A DNA stretch of 64,000 nt. It comes from Rothia endophytica. Lineage in GTDB: Bacteria; Actinomycetota; Actinomycetes; Actinomycetales; Micrococcaceae. This document shows positions 1-8,777 of this stretch, piece after piece (position 1 is the stretch's first letter; each line of letters begins with the position of its first letter). The notes below the pieces were generated by a model. It was not told the origin of the DNA, searched no databases, and was given only the letters and a program-made list of their open reading frames with translations. The position numbers were made by a program, and so were the translations under genes. The DNA is taken from contig NZ_CAKMSJ010000002.1 of NCBI RefSeq assembly GCF_928381505.1, forward strand, positions 62,001 to 126,000. Direction: 5' to 3'.

Positions 1-726
1 GTTCCGGGTATGAGCATTGAAGAGGTGCTGGTCTTTACCCGCCAGGCAGCTGACCTTATGGGGGCAACCAAGATGGACCGCCCCGAGGACGTCGAGCCCT
101 CACCGATCACCGGTAAAATCTATGCAGCTCTCACTAACAACAACCAGCGTGGTGCAGCGGGCCAGGCAGCAGTTGACGAAACTAACCCCCGCAACAATAA
201 CCGTTCAGGTCACGTCATTGAAATGACGGAGAACGGCAATACTGTTGAAGCCATCAGCTTCACCTGGAATCTTCTGCTGGTCTGCGGTGACCCTCAGGGC
301 GATGAGCCGGTCTATTTCTCGGGTTTCGACCCTGCTAAGGTTTCCCCAATCTCCTGCCCAGATAACGTCGCCTTTGACTCAAAGGGTAACCTCTGGATCT
401 CAACCGATGGCGCACCAGACAAAATTCAGAAGAATGATGGTCTTTTCCGCGTCGGTCTGGACGGGGTCAACCGCGGTAACGTTGAGCAATTCCTCTCGGT
501 TCCTGTAGAGGCAGAAACCTGTGGGCCCGTCATCGCTGATCAGGAGAATATGGTGTACGTGGCGGTTCAGCACCCGGGTGAGGACGGTAGCTTCGATCAG
601 CCGCACTCCTACTTCCCGGACTACGTGCCCAGCGGCAACCAAGGTAAGAAGAGCAACGTGGCTCGCAACCACGGAACGGTTGCTCTGCCCCGCCCGTCCA
701 TCGTCCAGGTCTACAAGCACGGATAA
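1..726 (+). CDS. PhoX family (DUF839) phosphatase, C-terminal part
   Basis: This is the C-terminal 241 residues of a protein whose start lies before the window; the frame is open from base 1. The text matches the PhoX/DUF839 family: TKMDRPEDVEPSP followed by GKIYAALTNN, a later RSGHVIEM, and the stretch CPDNVAFDSKGNLWISTDG typical of its beta-propeller blades. Family members are secreted, usually Tat-exported, metal-dependent alkaline phosphatases that release phosphate from organic esters; the signal region cannot be seen here. The gene converges on fadD, with a hairpin between the two stops. Family assignment is firm; substrate and export are inferred. Confidence 0.85.
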   Translation, partial: VPGMSIEEVLVFTRQAADLMGATKMDRPEDVEPSPITGKIYAALTNNNQRGAAGQAAVDETNPRNNNRSGHVIEMTENGNTVEAISFTWNLLLVCGDPQGDEPVYFSGFDPAKVSPISCPDNVAFDSKGNLWISTDGAPDKIQKNDGLFRVGLDGVNRGNVEQFLSVPVEAETCGPVIADQENMVYVAVQHPGEDGSFDQPHSYFPDYVPSGNQGKKSNVARNHGTVALPRPSIVQVYKHG

Positions 727-775
727 CGCCAATCGCAGCAGCAACTAGGCTGCTGTGAAACTCACTTTCAGCCAG

Positions 776-810
776 CGATGGGCTCCACTCATCAGAAGTG
801 GGGTCCATCG
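776..810. terminator. bidirectional hairpin between phoX-like gene and fadD
   Basis: CGATGG and CCACT on the left arm pair with AGTGG and CCATCG on the right, with a small internal mismatch and a short loop. It sits in the 120-base gap between two convergent genes, so it probably ends transcription from both sides. The T-tract on the plus side is weak. Confidence 0.55.
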
Positions 811-846
811 TTAGTTTGCGTCAGTTATTAGGACTGCCCAAGATTT

Positions 847-2943
847 TTACTTTGAGGCTTCTCCATCGCTACCCAGCTGTGGGGTTTCACCTGGAGCTTC
901 AGCTGAAGTTTGGGTTTCATGAGTGGTTTCGTCGGTCTTCGAACCACGAGCCTGCTGCAACTTGTCAGCTAGTTCGTGCAGTTTCTGCCCCTGGACCTCG
1001 GTGAATTCCTGCAGCTTATGGCCCTGGTCTGCTTTGAACTCCTCCCACTTGACGCTCTGCTCAGCGCGTAGTTCCTGCATACGTTCAGCAGTCTGGGCAG
1101 CTGTTTCAGTGACAGTGGTCTTAGTCCGGTTGTAGATGTCTTCAACGTAGGTATTGAAGTCAGCCAAAACCTGCTTGCGGCGGACCTTCATGGAGGGGGT
1201 CAAATGTCCATCGGCTTCGGTGAAGTCCTTGTCGATGATGCGGAATTCGCGGATTGATTCAGCCTTAGAAACAAAAGCGTTAGCCTCGTCAATGAACTTC
1301 TGTATGGATTCCCGAACACGGGGGTGAATGGACGCTTCTTTGGGGGTCAGCGTACGCGGTAGCCCAATGCGTTCTAGTTCATCTGGCAGGACGTCGGGAT
1401 CAAGCGTGATAAGTGCTGCGATGAAGGGTTTTTCATCGCCTACCAGCATGGCCTGGGATACGAATGGTGCCTGCCGCAGTCTGTCCTCAGCGGGGACCGG
1501 CATAACGTTCTTGCCGCCAGCAGTCACAATCATTTCCTTCTTGCGACCGGTGATGGTGATCTTGCCATTATCTGAAATTCGTGCGAGGTCACCGGTGCGG
1601 AACCATCCATCATCAGTAAAGGCAAGGGCGTTTTCCTCTGGATTGTCGAGGTAGCCAGAAATCAGACCGACGCCCTTGAACTCTAGTTCGCCGTCCTCTG
1701 CCAGGCGTGCAGAGCCGCCGGGGATCAGGGTACCCACGTTGCCAATCTCAAAGTCTCGGATACGGCCTACTGCCAGGGGCGCGGTGGTTTCGGTTAGGCC
1801 GTAGCCTTCTACTACCTCAATACCAACGGCATGGTAAAAATGACCGTAGTGAGGTGCTAGCCGGCTGCCGCCTGATACGGCAAACCTAACTTTTCCTCCC
1901 ATGGCAGCGCGCAGTTTGGAGTAAACCAGCTTGTCGTAGAAGCGGTGTTGCAGCGCCAGCTTTTTAGTCATTTCACCGGCAATTTTTGCCTGGGACCACT
2001 TAACGGCTACATCAACTGAACGGTGGAAGAGCTTAGCGTTGACCGTTCCGCCCTTCTCAGTCTTCTTGACCGCGCCCTCATAGACCTTCTCAAAAACACG
2101 CGGGACCACCAGCAACATGGTGGGCTGGAAGGACGCCAAATCAGTGGAAAGGTTCTTAATGTCGGGCGCGTGACCTACTACCATGCCCGCGTCAAAAGCG
2201 AGCACCTGGATAAGGCGGCCCAACACGTGCGCTAGCGGCAGGAAGAGGAGGGTCGAATTGGTTTCGTTAGCGATTTCAGGGATGGTGGCTTTGCTATTGG
2301 CACTCAGACGAACAAAGTTACCGTGGGTGATAGGGCAGGCTTTAGGGCGCCCCGTCGTGCCGGAGGTGTAGACAATGGTGGCGATATCTTCACAGCTAGC
2401 GGTGGTACGGCGTTGCTCAATTTCATCATCGGTAACTGAGGTTCCCTGACTTACCAGGTCCGCAATGGCTTCACGGTCAATTACCCACATATGGCTCAGT
2501 GCCGAGAGCTCAAGCTCTTCATCGGTCAGGTTCTTGGCCTGGTCAATAACCCCTGCAAGTTTGTCACTTTCGACAAAAATTGCTTTTGCCTTAGAGTGCG
2601 ACAGTGCCCATGCTGCCTGAGCCGGTGAAGATGTTTCATAGACAGGCACTACCACAGCGCCGGCATACCAGCAGGCGAAGTCAATGAGCGTCCACTCGTA
2701 GCGGGTGCGGCTCATAATACCCACGACGTCCCCTGCGCCGATTCCCGCAGATACCAGACCTTTAGCAAGCTCAATAACCTGGGCCCTAAACTGCTGGGCA
2801 GTGACATTAACCCAGTTGCCCGGGGACTTTTGCACACGGTAGACCACCGGGTTGCGGGTATCTTGGGCGCGCCGCTCCACCATATCGGTGAGGTTAACCG
2901 AGGGGTCAATCACTACAGCTGTAGGTGAGTGAATTTCTTTCAC
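847..2943 (-). CDS. fadD: long-chain fatty-acid--CoA ligase (AMP-binding, FadD15-like)
   Basis: Activates long-chain fatty acids to acyl-CoA through an acyl-adenylate. Visible motifs are the P-loop-like TIVYTSGTTGRPKACPITHG, GYGLTETTAP, GWFRTGDLARI and TGRKKEMIVTAGGKNVMP. I chose the GTG at 2943 (VKEIHSPTAVVIDP), because the family begins with this strand and an AGGG lies just upstream; an in-frame GTG at 3003 would add 20 residues. After the catalytic domain comes a charged tail of about 100 residues. It includes four 11-residue repeats (949-1080) predicted to form an amphipathic helix, which is not usual for the family. The gene is divergent from plsC, so fatty-acid activation and phospholipid acylation sit side by side. 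Chain-length specificity cannot be read from sequence. Confidence 0.9.
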   Translation of the reverse strand: MKEIHSPTAVVIDPSVNLTDMVERRAQDTRNPVVYRVQKSPGNWVNVTAQQFRAQVIELAKGLVSAGIGAGDVVGIMSRTRYEWTLIDFACWYAGAVVVPVYETSSPAQAAWALSHSKAKAIFVESDKLAGVIDQAKNLTDEELELSALSHMWVIDREAIADLVSQGTSVTDDEIEQRRTTASCEDIATIVYTSGTTGRPKACPITHGNFVRLSANSKATIPEIANETNSTLLFLPLAHVLGRLIQVLAFDAGMVVGHAPDIKNLSTDLASFQPTMLLVVPRVFEKVYEGAVKKTEKGGTVNAKLFHRSVDVAVKWSQAKIAGEMTKKLALQHRFYDKLVYSKLRAAMGGKVRFAVSGGSRLAPHYGHFYHAVGIEVVEGYGLTETTAPLAVGRIRDFEIGNVGTLIPGGSARLAEDGELEFKGVGLISGYLDNPEENALAFTDDGWFRTGDLARISDNGKITITGRKKEMIVTAGGKNVMPVPAEDRLRQAPFVSQAMLVGDEKPFIAALITLDPDVLPDELERIGLPRTLTPKEASIHPRVRESIQKFIDEANAFVSKAESIREFRIIDKDFTEADGHLTPSMKVRRKQVLADFNTYVEDIYNRTKTTVTETAAQTAERMQELRAEQSVKWEEFKADQGHKLQEFTEVQGQKLHELADKLQQARGSKTDETTHETQTSAEAPGETPQLGSDGEASK

Positions 2944-3171
2944 GATGTAGCCCTGTCTTAGAAGTAGCACCCGCAGCTGTGAGCTGAGAGCGAGCCCGGG
3001 CACGGCCCGGGGTGTGAGTTGGATGATATAGCATTAAATTTTACCTTTACCAGCGGGTAGCTGATGACCTCTATGGGTGTGCCGACAGCTAAAAATAGTC
3101 AGGCTCTAAAACCTGGCGAAAGGGTCTTAGAATAGACAGCAAATACATCTGATCTGTTCGAGGAAGCCCGC

Positions 3172-3927
3172 ATGTACAACCAGCTGCGCACCGCGCTCAA
3201 GCCACTGCTGACAAAGCTTTATCATCACGAGATAGTAGGGGCTCACAACATTCCCGCGAACTCCGGGGCTGTTCTTGCCAGCAACCATGTCTCCTTCATT
3301 GATTCCATCTTCCTTCCGCTAGCTGCACCTCGTCAGGTTTTCTTCCTTGCCAAAAGTGACTATTTCACCACCCCCGGTCTCAAAGGCCGCATCATGAAGT
3401 GGTTTTTTACGGGAGTGGGGCAGCTGCCTATGGATCGAGCCGGGGGAGCGGCGTCTACTGCTTCTTTGCAGCGTGCCATCGATGCTCTGAAAGAGGGCAA
3501 GCTGGTGGGTATCTACCCTGAAGGCACCCGGAGCCCTGACGCCCGGCTTTACCGCGCCAAGGTTGGTGTTGCCCGCCTTGCCATCGCAGCCGGCGTGCCC
3601 ATCGTGCCAGTTGCGCAGTTTGGCAACGAAGAGGTCCAGGCGCCAGGCTCAAATAGGTTGCGCCTAAAAAATACTGCAGGTCAGCCCATCCACATTAAGA
3701 CCGTGGTGGGTGAACCTATTGATACTTCAAAATATTTGGGTAGGGAGGACGACTGGGCAGCTGCTAGAGAGCTGGCAGATATCGTCATGCAGCGTATTAG
3801 CGAAATGACCGGGCGAGACATTGTGCCGGTGTACGCCGGAGACGTTAAGAAACTCATGGAAAGCCAGGGATTGACAGCTACTCAGGCGTCAGAGCAGCTA
3901 GCTAGTCAGCAACAGAACGGGCAGTAG
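3172..3927 (+). CDS. plsC: 1-acyl-sn-glycerol-3-phosphate acyltransferase
   Basis: Transfers an acyl chain to lysophosphatidic acid at the membrane, the second acylation in phospholipid synthesis. The catalytic HX4D motif is clear (NHVSFIDS, H39 and D44), and YPEGTRSP (about residues 116-123) is the glycerophosphate-binding block III. At 251 residues it has normal family length. The ATG is preceded by GAGGAAG. The C-terminus is Gln/Ser-rich and probably disordered. Related lysophospholipid or glycolipid acyltransferases share these motifs, so the exact acceptor is not certain. It stands just upstream of aroG, as its relatives do in mycobacteria (Rv2182c region). Confidence 0.88.
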   Translation: MYNQLRTALKPLLTKLYHHEIVGAHNIPANSGAVLASNHVSFIDSIFLPLAAPRQVFFLAKSDYFTTPGLKGRIMKWFFTGVGQLPMDRAGGAASTASLQRAIDALKEGKLVGIYPEGTRSPDARLYRAKVGVARLAIAAGVPIVPVAQFGNEEVQAPGSNRLRLKNTAGQPIHIKTVVGEPIDTSKYLGREDDWAAARELADIVMQRISEMTGRDIVPVYAGDVKKLMESQGLTATQASEQLASQQQNGQ

Positions 3928-3970
3928 TTGCTTAATATGAACGCAATATGTCCTTCATAATGGACGATTC

Positions 3971-3998
3971 TTGGTTCGCTGGCAAGACCGCCTAAACT
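3971..3998 (+). promoter_or_regulatory. putative sigma-70-type promoter for aroG
   Basis: TTGGTT at 3971-3976 and TAAACT at 3993-3998 are separated by 16 bases and lie 56 bases before the aroG start. The match is fair; no transcription start is known. Confidence 0.4.
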
Positions 3999-4053
3999 AG
4001 AGAAACCCTTATATCCGCGGGCAGACGCCCTCTCATCTGACAAGGAGCTCACC

Positions 4054-5415
4054 GTGACCCTACCCGGCGCTGTACCCACACCCAACGACTTCCCAGAGCT
4101 TGAAGAGTGGCGCTCACGTACTATTCATCAACACCCGCAATGGGCTGAGCACAAAGACTTTACCTCCGTGATGAATGAGCTTAACGCTGTGCCTCCACTC
4201 GTGTTTGCTGGTGAAGTTGATCAGATGCGCGCTGACCTAGCTCGTGTTGCCAACGGCGAGGCTTTCTTGCTGCAGGGTGGTGACTGTGCTGAAACCTTCG
4301 CTGGTGCCACTGCTGATAAGATCTCTGGTCGTGTCAAGACCCTGCTGCAGATGGCAGTAGTTCTCACCTACGGCGCATCTATGCCGGTCGTTAAGATGGG
4401 CCGTATGGCTGGTCAGTTCTCCAAACCGCGCTCATCTAATGATGAGACGCGCGAGGGCGTCACTCTTCCCTCCTTCCGCGGTGAAATGGTCAACGGTTTT
4501 GACTTCGATGAGAAGTCGCGCGTTCATGACCCTAACCGTATGCTCACTGGCTACCACACCAGCGCCTCAACCCTAAACTTGATTAGAGCCTTCACCAAGG
4601 GCGGCTTCGCTGACCTCCGTTCGGTGAACTCTTGGAACAAGGGCTTTACCTCTAACCCGGCTCATGCCCGCTACGAATCTCTGGCGGCCGAAATCGACCG
4701 CGCCATCAACTTCATGGAAGCATGCGGTGCTGACTTTGCACCCTTCAAAGACACCGATGTCTACACCGGTCATGAAGCTTTGCTCCTCGATTTTGAGCGT
4801 GCGCTGACCCGCATTGACTCCCGCACCCACCAGCCTTACGACACCTCGGCCCACTTCCTGTGGATTGGTGAACGTACCCGAGGTTTGGAAGATGCCCACG
4901 TCAACTTCCTCTCCAAGGTGCGCAACCCCATTGGTGTGAAGCTTGGCCCCACCACCACCGCTGATGACGCCTTGGCATTGATCGATAAACTTGACCCCAA
5001 CCGCGAACCTGGCCGCCTGACCTTCATCACTCGTATGGGTGCAGGCAAGATTCGCGAAAACCTTCCCGCCATCGTCGAGGGTGTTCAGCGTGAAGGCGCC
5101 AAGGTGGTGTGGGTAACCGACCCCATGCATGGCAACACCATCTCTGTTCCTTCGGGCTTCAAAACCCGCCGTTACGATGATGTTATTGACGAAATCCGCG
5201 GTTTCTTTGAGGTGCACGAGGCGCTGGGTACCTTCCCCGGTGGCATTCACGTTGAAATGACCGGCGATGATGTCGCTGAATGCCTGGGTGGATCAGACCC
5301 TATTGAGGAATCGTCCTTCGCTGACCGCTACGAAACACTCTGTGACCCGCGCCTGAACCACCAGCAGTCCCTAGAGATCGCTTTCCAAGTGGCGGAGTAC
5401 CTGTCTAAGCGCTAA
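4054..5415 (+). CDS. aroG: class II 3-deoxy-7-phosphoheptulonate (DAHP) synthase
   Basis: Condenses phosphoenolpyruvate and erythrose 4-phosphate, the first step of the shikimate pathway. It is the plant/actinobacterial class II type: PEWRSRT-like start (LEEWRSRTIHQHPQW), QGGDCAETFAG, GRMAGQFSKPRS, WIGERTRGLEDAH, GVKLGPTTT and DPMHGNTI, which supply metal and PEP ligands. The length of 453 residues is normal. The GTG start follows a good AAGGAG. No chorismate mutase domain is fused; class II enzymes often partner with a separate AroQ, which is not in this window. The stop is only 10 bases from the convergent kinase gene, with no clear terminator between them. Confidence 0.95.
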   Translation: MTLPGAVPTPNDFPELEEWRSRTIHQHPQWAEHKDFTSVMNELNAVPPLVFAGEVDQMRADLARVANGEAFLLQGGDCAETFAGATADKISGRVKTLLQMAVVLTYGASMPVVKMGRMAGQFSKPRSSNDETREGVTLPSFRGEMVNGFDFDEKSRVHDPNRMLTGYHTSASTLNLIRAFTKGGFADLRSVNSWNKGFTSNPAHARYESLAAEIDRAINFMEACGADFAPFKDTDVYTGHEALLLDFERALTRIDSRTHQPYDTSAHFLWIGERTRGLEDAHVNFLSKVRNPIGVKLGPTTTADDALALIDKLDPNREPGRLTFITRMGAGKIRENLPAIVEGVQREGAKVVWVTDPMHGNTISVPSGFKTRRYDDVIDEIRGFFEVHEALGTFPGGIHVEMTGDDVAECLGGSDPIEESSFADRYETLCDPRLNHQQSLEIAFQVAEYLSKR

Positions 5416-5424
5416 TCCCCGGGA

Positions 5425-6966
5425 TTAGTAAAGGAGACCTGCTAACCACCAGCCGGCAAAACCAGCCGCTGTAAACCCCACCAGCCCGGTGACCATGATG
5501 ATAATGAGCGCAACCGGGCTGAGTGGGGTTCTCCATGGGGTCTGTGCCCGGCGCCGTTCAGCTTCATTGATGATCGGCGGCTGCACCCGGGATGTATCCG
5601 AGTGCTGGCGCTGAGTCTGCGGTACAGGGTGTCTGCGCGGGTTATAGCTACCACTGATGGGGCTAAAACCCTCTCGCTGCTGCCGCGCCCTCTCCTCTGC
5701 ATCCTTCTGCGCTCGCGCTTGTGCAGCAGAAAAAGCCGTCGTGGCATCAGAGTCCTGGGCAACGTCCCAGAAAAGCGTCTCTTCAGGGGATCCAGAAGTG
5801 ATCTCATTCTCGGTTGCCTCAATAGCAGCTTGACTTTGGGTCAGTGGGCCGACGCCAGAGATTCGAGTGGGCTTATAGACTTGGCTTTCTTCCTGAGCAG
5901 CAGCTAGCACCCACTGTTCATGCTCAGAAAGGTCCCCCTCGGCATCGTGATGGATTAGGTCATCAGCGCTACCAAAACCCGTAATTGGGGTTGACCTGTA
6001 GGCCTTGGTCATCCCCGATTTCTCGGCAATGTCGGTGACATCTTGCCATAGCTCGGTGGTAGGAGGTTCAATGAGCTGGGGGCGGTAGTTTCTCTCTGCT
6101 GTACCCATCCGGGCTGAAATATCGCGCAGGGCGCGGAAGAGCTCAGCGGCGTCCTGCGGGCGGTCTTTAACCGCTCGACGGGTGCACCAGCTCACCACAC
6201 CTGCAATATCCGAACTAAATCCCGGTGCTATTGCCGAGACTGAGGGAATTTCAGAATTAATGTTGTGGTAGAGAACCTGCTGATCGTTGCCCAGACCGGG
6301 GAAAGGTAGTCTGCCAGTCAGCATACGGTACATCATGACACCCACCGCAAAAATATCGGCAGGAGCCCCCACAGCAGCTACCGGATCCATAATTTCGGGA
6401 GCGACATAGGCCGGGGTGCCCATGAGCTCACCGGTCCACTGCTGGTCGGTGCGTCTGGTCAGCCCAAAGTCCGATAACTTGATGCCTCTGTTGCTATCTT
6501 CTAGCAGTACGTTGGCGGGCTTCATATCGCGATGGATCAGGCGGTGCGCGTGAACCTCCGATAACCCTTCAACAGTGGGAATCATGATCTCTAACATCTC
6601 GCCCACGCTCAGCACAGGGCGCAGAGTAAGTAGCTGGGCGAGCGTGCAGCCGTGCACATACTCCAAGACCAGGAACATGATGTCTTGACCGTGAACCTGC
6701 TGGGTGCCGTCTTGAACCACACCCACCACGTGTTCGTGGTGAATCTTCCCCAGGGCGTTGCCCTCTCTAAAAAACTTTTGCCGCTGTGCTGTGTCAGACG
6801 ATAGATGCGGCAGCAGAACCTTAACGGCTACCGGATTGTTAGACCACAGATCAACCGCATGGTAAACCTCAGCCATCCCACCGCGGGCAATGAGCTGGCC
6901 GACTTCGTAGCGACCGGCAAAGACGGTGCCGGTCAGCCAGGGGGCACTGTTAGAGTTCTCAGACAT
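5425..6966 (-). CDS. pknL: membrane-anchored Ser/Thr protein kinase (PknL-like)
   Basis: Hanks-type kinase. The N-terminal catalytic domain (about residues 15-285) has the glycine loop IARGGMAEVYHA, catalytic Lys in VAVKVLLP, HRDMKPANVLL, DFG in LSDFGLT, and GTPAYVAPE. A long Glu/Gln-rich, probably disordered linker follows. One membrane helix at the extreme C-terminus (PVALIIIMVTGLVGF onwards) leaves almost nothing outside the cell, so there is no PASTA or other sensor domain. The ATG at 6966 has GAGGTG upstream; a GTG codon just before it (6969) is possible. The divergent neighbour is an Rv2175c-type DNA-binding protein, which in M. tuberculosis is a substrate of PknL. That pairing is the main reason for the symbol. 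Confidence 0.85.
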   Translation of the reverse strand: MSENSNSAPWLTGTVFAGRYEVGQLIARGGMAEVYHAVDLWSNNPVAVKVLLPHLSSDTAQRQKFFREGNALGKIHHEHVVGVVQDGTQQVHGQDIMFLVLEYVHGCTLAQLLTLRPVLSVGEMLEIMIPTVEGLSEVHAHRLIHRDMKPANVLLEDSNRGIKLSDFGLTRRTDQQWTGELMGTPAYVAPEIMDPVAAVGAPADIFAVGVMMYRMLTGRLPFPGLGNDQQVLYHNINSEIPSVSAIAPGFSSDIAGVVSWCTRRAVKDRPQDAAELFRALRDISARMGTAERNYRPQLIEPPTTELWQDVTDIAEKSGMTKAYRSTPITGFGSADDLIHHDAEGDLSEHEQWVLAAAQEESQVYKPTRISGVGPLTQSQAAIEATENEITSGSPEETLFWDVAQDSDATTAFSAAQARAQKDAEERARQQREGFSPISGSYNPRRHPVPQTQRQHSDTSRVQPPIINEAERRRAQTPWRTPLSPVALIIIMVTGLVGFTAAGFAGWWLAGLLY

Positions 6967-7062
6967 CACTCACCTCATTTTACGGGTGTTTTCTGGGTAC
7001 TGGCGGGGAACCTCGAACCGGTCAATCTCGCTTTGTTGGCAGCTTTGGTGCAAAATGGAGGG

Positions 7063-7434
7063 GTGAGTGAAGAAAAGACAACACCTGAAGTAATAGCTCT
7101 CGTGGGGGACTGGCTAACCATTCCCGATATCGCCGAGATGCTCGATCTCAAAGTGACCCGAGTGCACAACCTGATTTCTGACCGCAGCCTTCTCGCTGTG
7201 CGCGACCCAGAAACCAACGTGCGTAAGGTTCCTGCTCTATTTATGCGGGAGAACCGCGTGCTTGAGTCCCTCAAAGGTACCCTGACCGTCCTTGATGATT
7301 CAGGTTTCACTGATGAAGAAGCCATCGTGTGGCTTTATACCGAGGACGATTCGTTGCCCGGTCGCCCCATCGATGCTTTGATCAACGGTCGTAAAACCGA
7401 AATTAGACGACGCGCGTCAGCTCTAGCCTGGTAA
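7063..7434 (+). CDS. Rv2175c-like DNA-binding protein, probable kinase substrate
   Basis: A 123-residue protein with an N-terminal winged/helix-turn-helix region (WLTIPDIAEMLDLKVTRVHN) and a C-terminal extension (GRPIDALINGRKTEIRRRA) as in the Rv2175c family. The M. tuberculosis protein binds DNA and is phosphorylated by its neighbour PknL; the divergent arrangement here is the same. Start choice is open. GTG 7063 has GGAGG almost touching it, and the in-frame GTG at 7048 (or TTG at 7045) would add 5 or 6 residues. Thr residues near the N-terminus (TTPE) could be phosphoacceptors, but this is a guess. DNA targets are unknown. Confidence 0.8.
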   Translation: MSEEKTTPEVIALVGDWLTIPDIAEMLDLKVTRVHNLISDRSLLAVRDPETNVRKVPALFMRENRVLESLKGTLTVLDDSGFTDEEAIVWLYTEDDSLPGRPIDALINGRKTEIRRRASALAW

Positions 7435-7441
7435 ATACACC

Positions 7442-7479
7442 AAATCCCGCTTGTACGTCGGTGCAAGCGGGATTTCTTT
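7442..7479. terminator. strong bidirectional terminator
   Basis: A perfect 12-bp stem (7442-7453 with 7464-7475), 10-base loop, followed by CTTT on the plus side; the opposite strand has AAAT-rich flanks giving T residues as well. It lies between the convergent Rv2175c-like and idsA genes. Confidence 0.85.
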
Positions 7480-7493
7480 ATGTGCGGGTTATC

Positions 7494-8606
7494 TTAGGCG
7501 AAGCGTTTCAGAGCTTTAGCGGCGATAGCCTCCAGGGCTGTTCGCACATGCTCGCTGACCTCCAACGTTGCCAAAGCACCCAACGACTGCTGGCTTTTTT
7601 CTTCAATCAGTTCTTCCACGGCGTCTAGAGCGCCAGATACTCGGATAAGTTCCCGCAACTTGGCAATATCAGTGAGCGTCAGCTGCTGATTGCCCAAAGA
7701 GGATTCTAAGAAATCGTGGTCAGCGTTGTCGGCCAGCATGGCGGTGTAGGCAGTAAGAACCGTGCGCTTACCCTCCCTTAGATCATCGCCAGCTGGCTTG
7801 CCCGTTACTTCAGGTTCACCGAATACGCCCAGTTCATCATCACGCATCTGGAACCCCTCACCGAGGGGTAGAGCAAAGGCGCGGTAACTCTCAATCAGGG
7901 GGGAAGGCTCGCCGTGCACGGTACCCAAACCAAGAGCGCCCCCTAGGGTCAGCGGCTGCTCGCAGGTGTACTTAGCGGCCTTGTATCGAATGACGTTGAG
8001 CGCACGCTCCAACGACACTTGCGGGCTCTCAACCTGGACTACTTCACCCACAATATCCAGGTATTGGCCAGCCATCACTTCAGTTCGCATCAGATTGAAT
8101 ATATGACGAGCCTCAGACTGAGCGCCGGCCTGTGGGATTGATGAGAAGACCATCTCAGACCAGGAAAGGCACATATCACCGGTAAGAATAGCGCTTGAGA
8201 CACCATAGGCTTCGGGAGATGTTTTGAAGCCCCTTTGCCGGTGCATAGCCTCAAACTGACGGTGAACGCTGGGAGCTCCGCGGCGCGTATCAGAAGCATC
8301 AATGATGTCGTCGTGGATGAGGGCAGCCGACTGGAAGAGCTCAATGGCCAGACCCGCCTTGATAATCGCGGGGTCATTAGCTTGCCCTCCAGCGCCACGA
8401 AAGCCCCAGTAAGCTAACAGCGCTCGCAACCTTTTACCGCCGGTCGATAGCTTCCTAATGGCGTCGAGAATAGGCATTGTCTCTTCCGAGACCTGGGCCA
8501 TCAGCGCACCCTGCTCATCAAAGAACAATTGCATTTCTGCTTCAAGGGCATCAAGGTAGGCGCGCTGTTCTTGTTCAATGATGGATAGGGAGGAGTGGGC
8601 GGTCAT
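7494..8606 (-). CDS. idsA: polyprenyl (geranylgeranyl-type) diphosphate synthase
   Basis: All-alpha prenyltransferase that chain-elongates isoprenyl diphosphates for menaquinone, carotenoid or lipid-carrier synthesis. The first Asp-rich motif is DDIID in ALIHDDIIDASDTRRG, and the second region is MRDDELGVFGEPEVTGKPAGDD with the following GKRTVLTAY. The length of 370 residues fits actinobacterial IdsA/GrcC enzymes. The ATG at 8606 has AAGGGA 6 bases upstream. Product chain length cannot be decided by eye. Its position beside the kinase/Rv2175c pair and aroG is the same as that of idsA2 (Rv2173) in M. tuberculosis. Confidence 0.9.
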   Translation of the reverse strand: MTAHSSLSIIEQEQRAYLDALEAEMQLFFDEQGALMAQVSEETMPILDAIRKLSTGGKRLRALLAYWGFRGAGGQANDPAIIKAGLAIELFQSAALIHDDIIDASDTRRGAPSVHRQFEAMHRQRGFKTSPEAYGVSSAILTGDMCLSWSEMVFSSIPQAGAQSEARHIFNLMRTEVMAGQYLDIVGEVVQVESPQVSLERALNVIRYKAAKYTCEQPLTLGGALGLGTVHGEPSPLIESYRAFALPLGEGFQMRDDELGVFGEPEVTGKPAGDDLREGKRTVLTAYTAMLADNADHDFLESSLGNQQLTLTDIAKLRELIRVSGALDAVEELIEEKSQQSLGALATLEVSEHVRTALEAIAAKALKRFA

Positions 8607-8742
8607 TGCAATCCCTTGCCTTGGAATACGGAGTCTGACTCCCAGTTTATTAGATAGTGCCCTAACCTCCTATTAGGCGGGGGAGGGGTGCTAATCGGAA
8701 GGAGCGTGGGAGGTTTACAGTGAGTACATCTATGTGCTTGAA

Positions 8743-8758
8743 TAGAATATATGTTCTA
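8743..8758. promoter_or_regulatory. probable LexA (SOS) box upstream of dinB
   Basis: TAGAATATATGTTCTA is a 16-base near-palindrome close to the actinobacterial/Bacillus SOS box GAAC-N4-GTTC (one half is GAAT). It lies 20 bases before the dinB start, in the region where repressor would block the promoter. Pol IV genes are commonly SOS-induced, so the function is plausible but inferred. Confidence 0.6.
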
Positions 8759-8777
8759 ATGAAATGAGGGGCGAATT

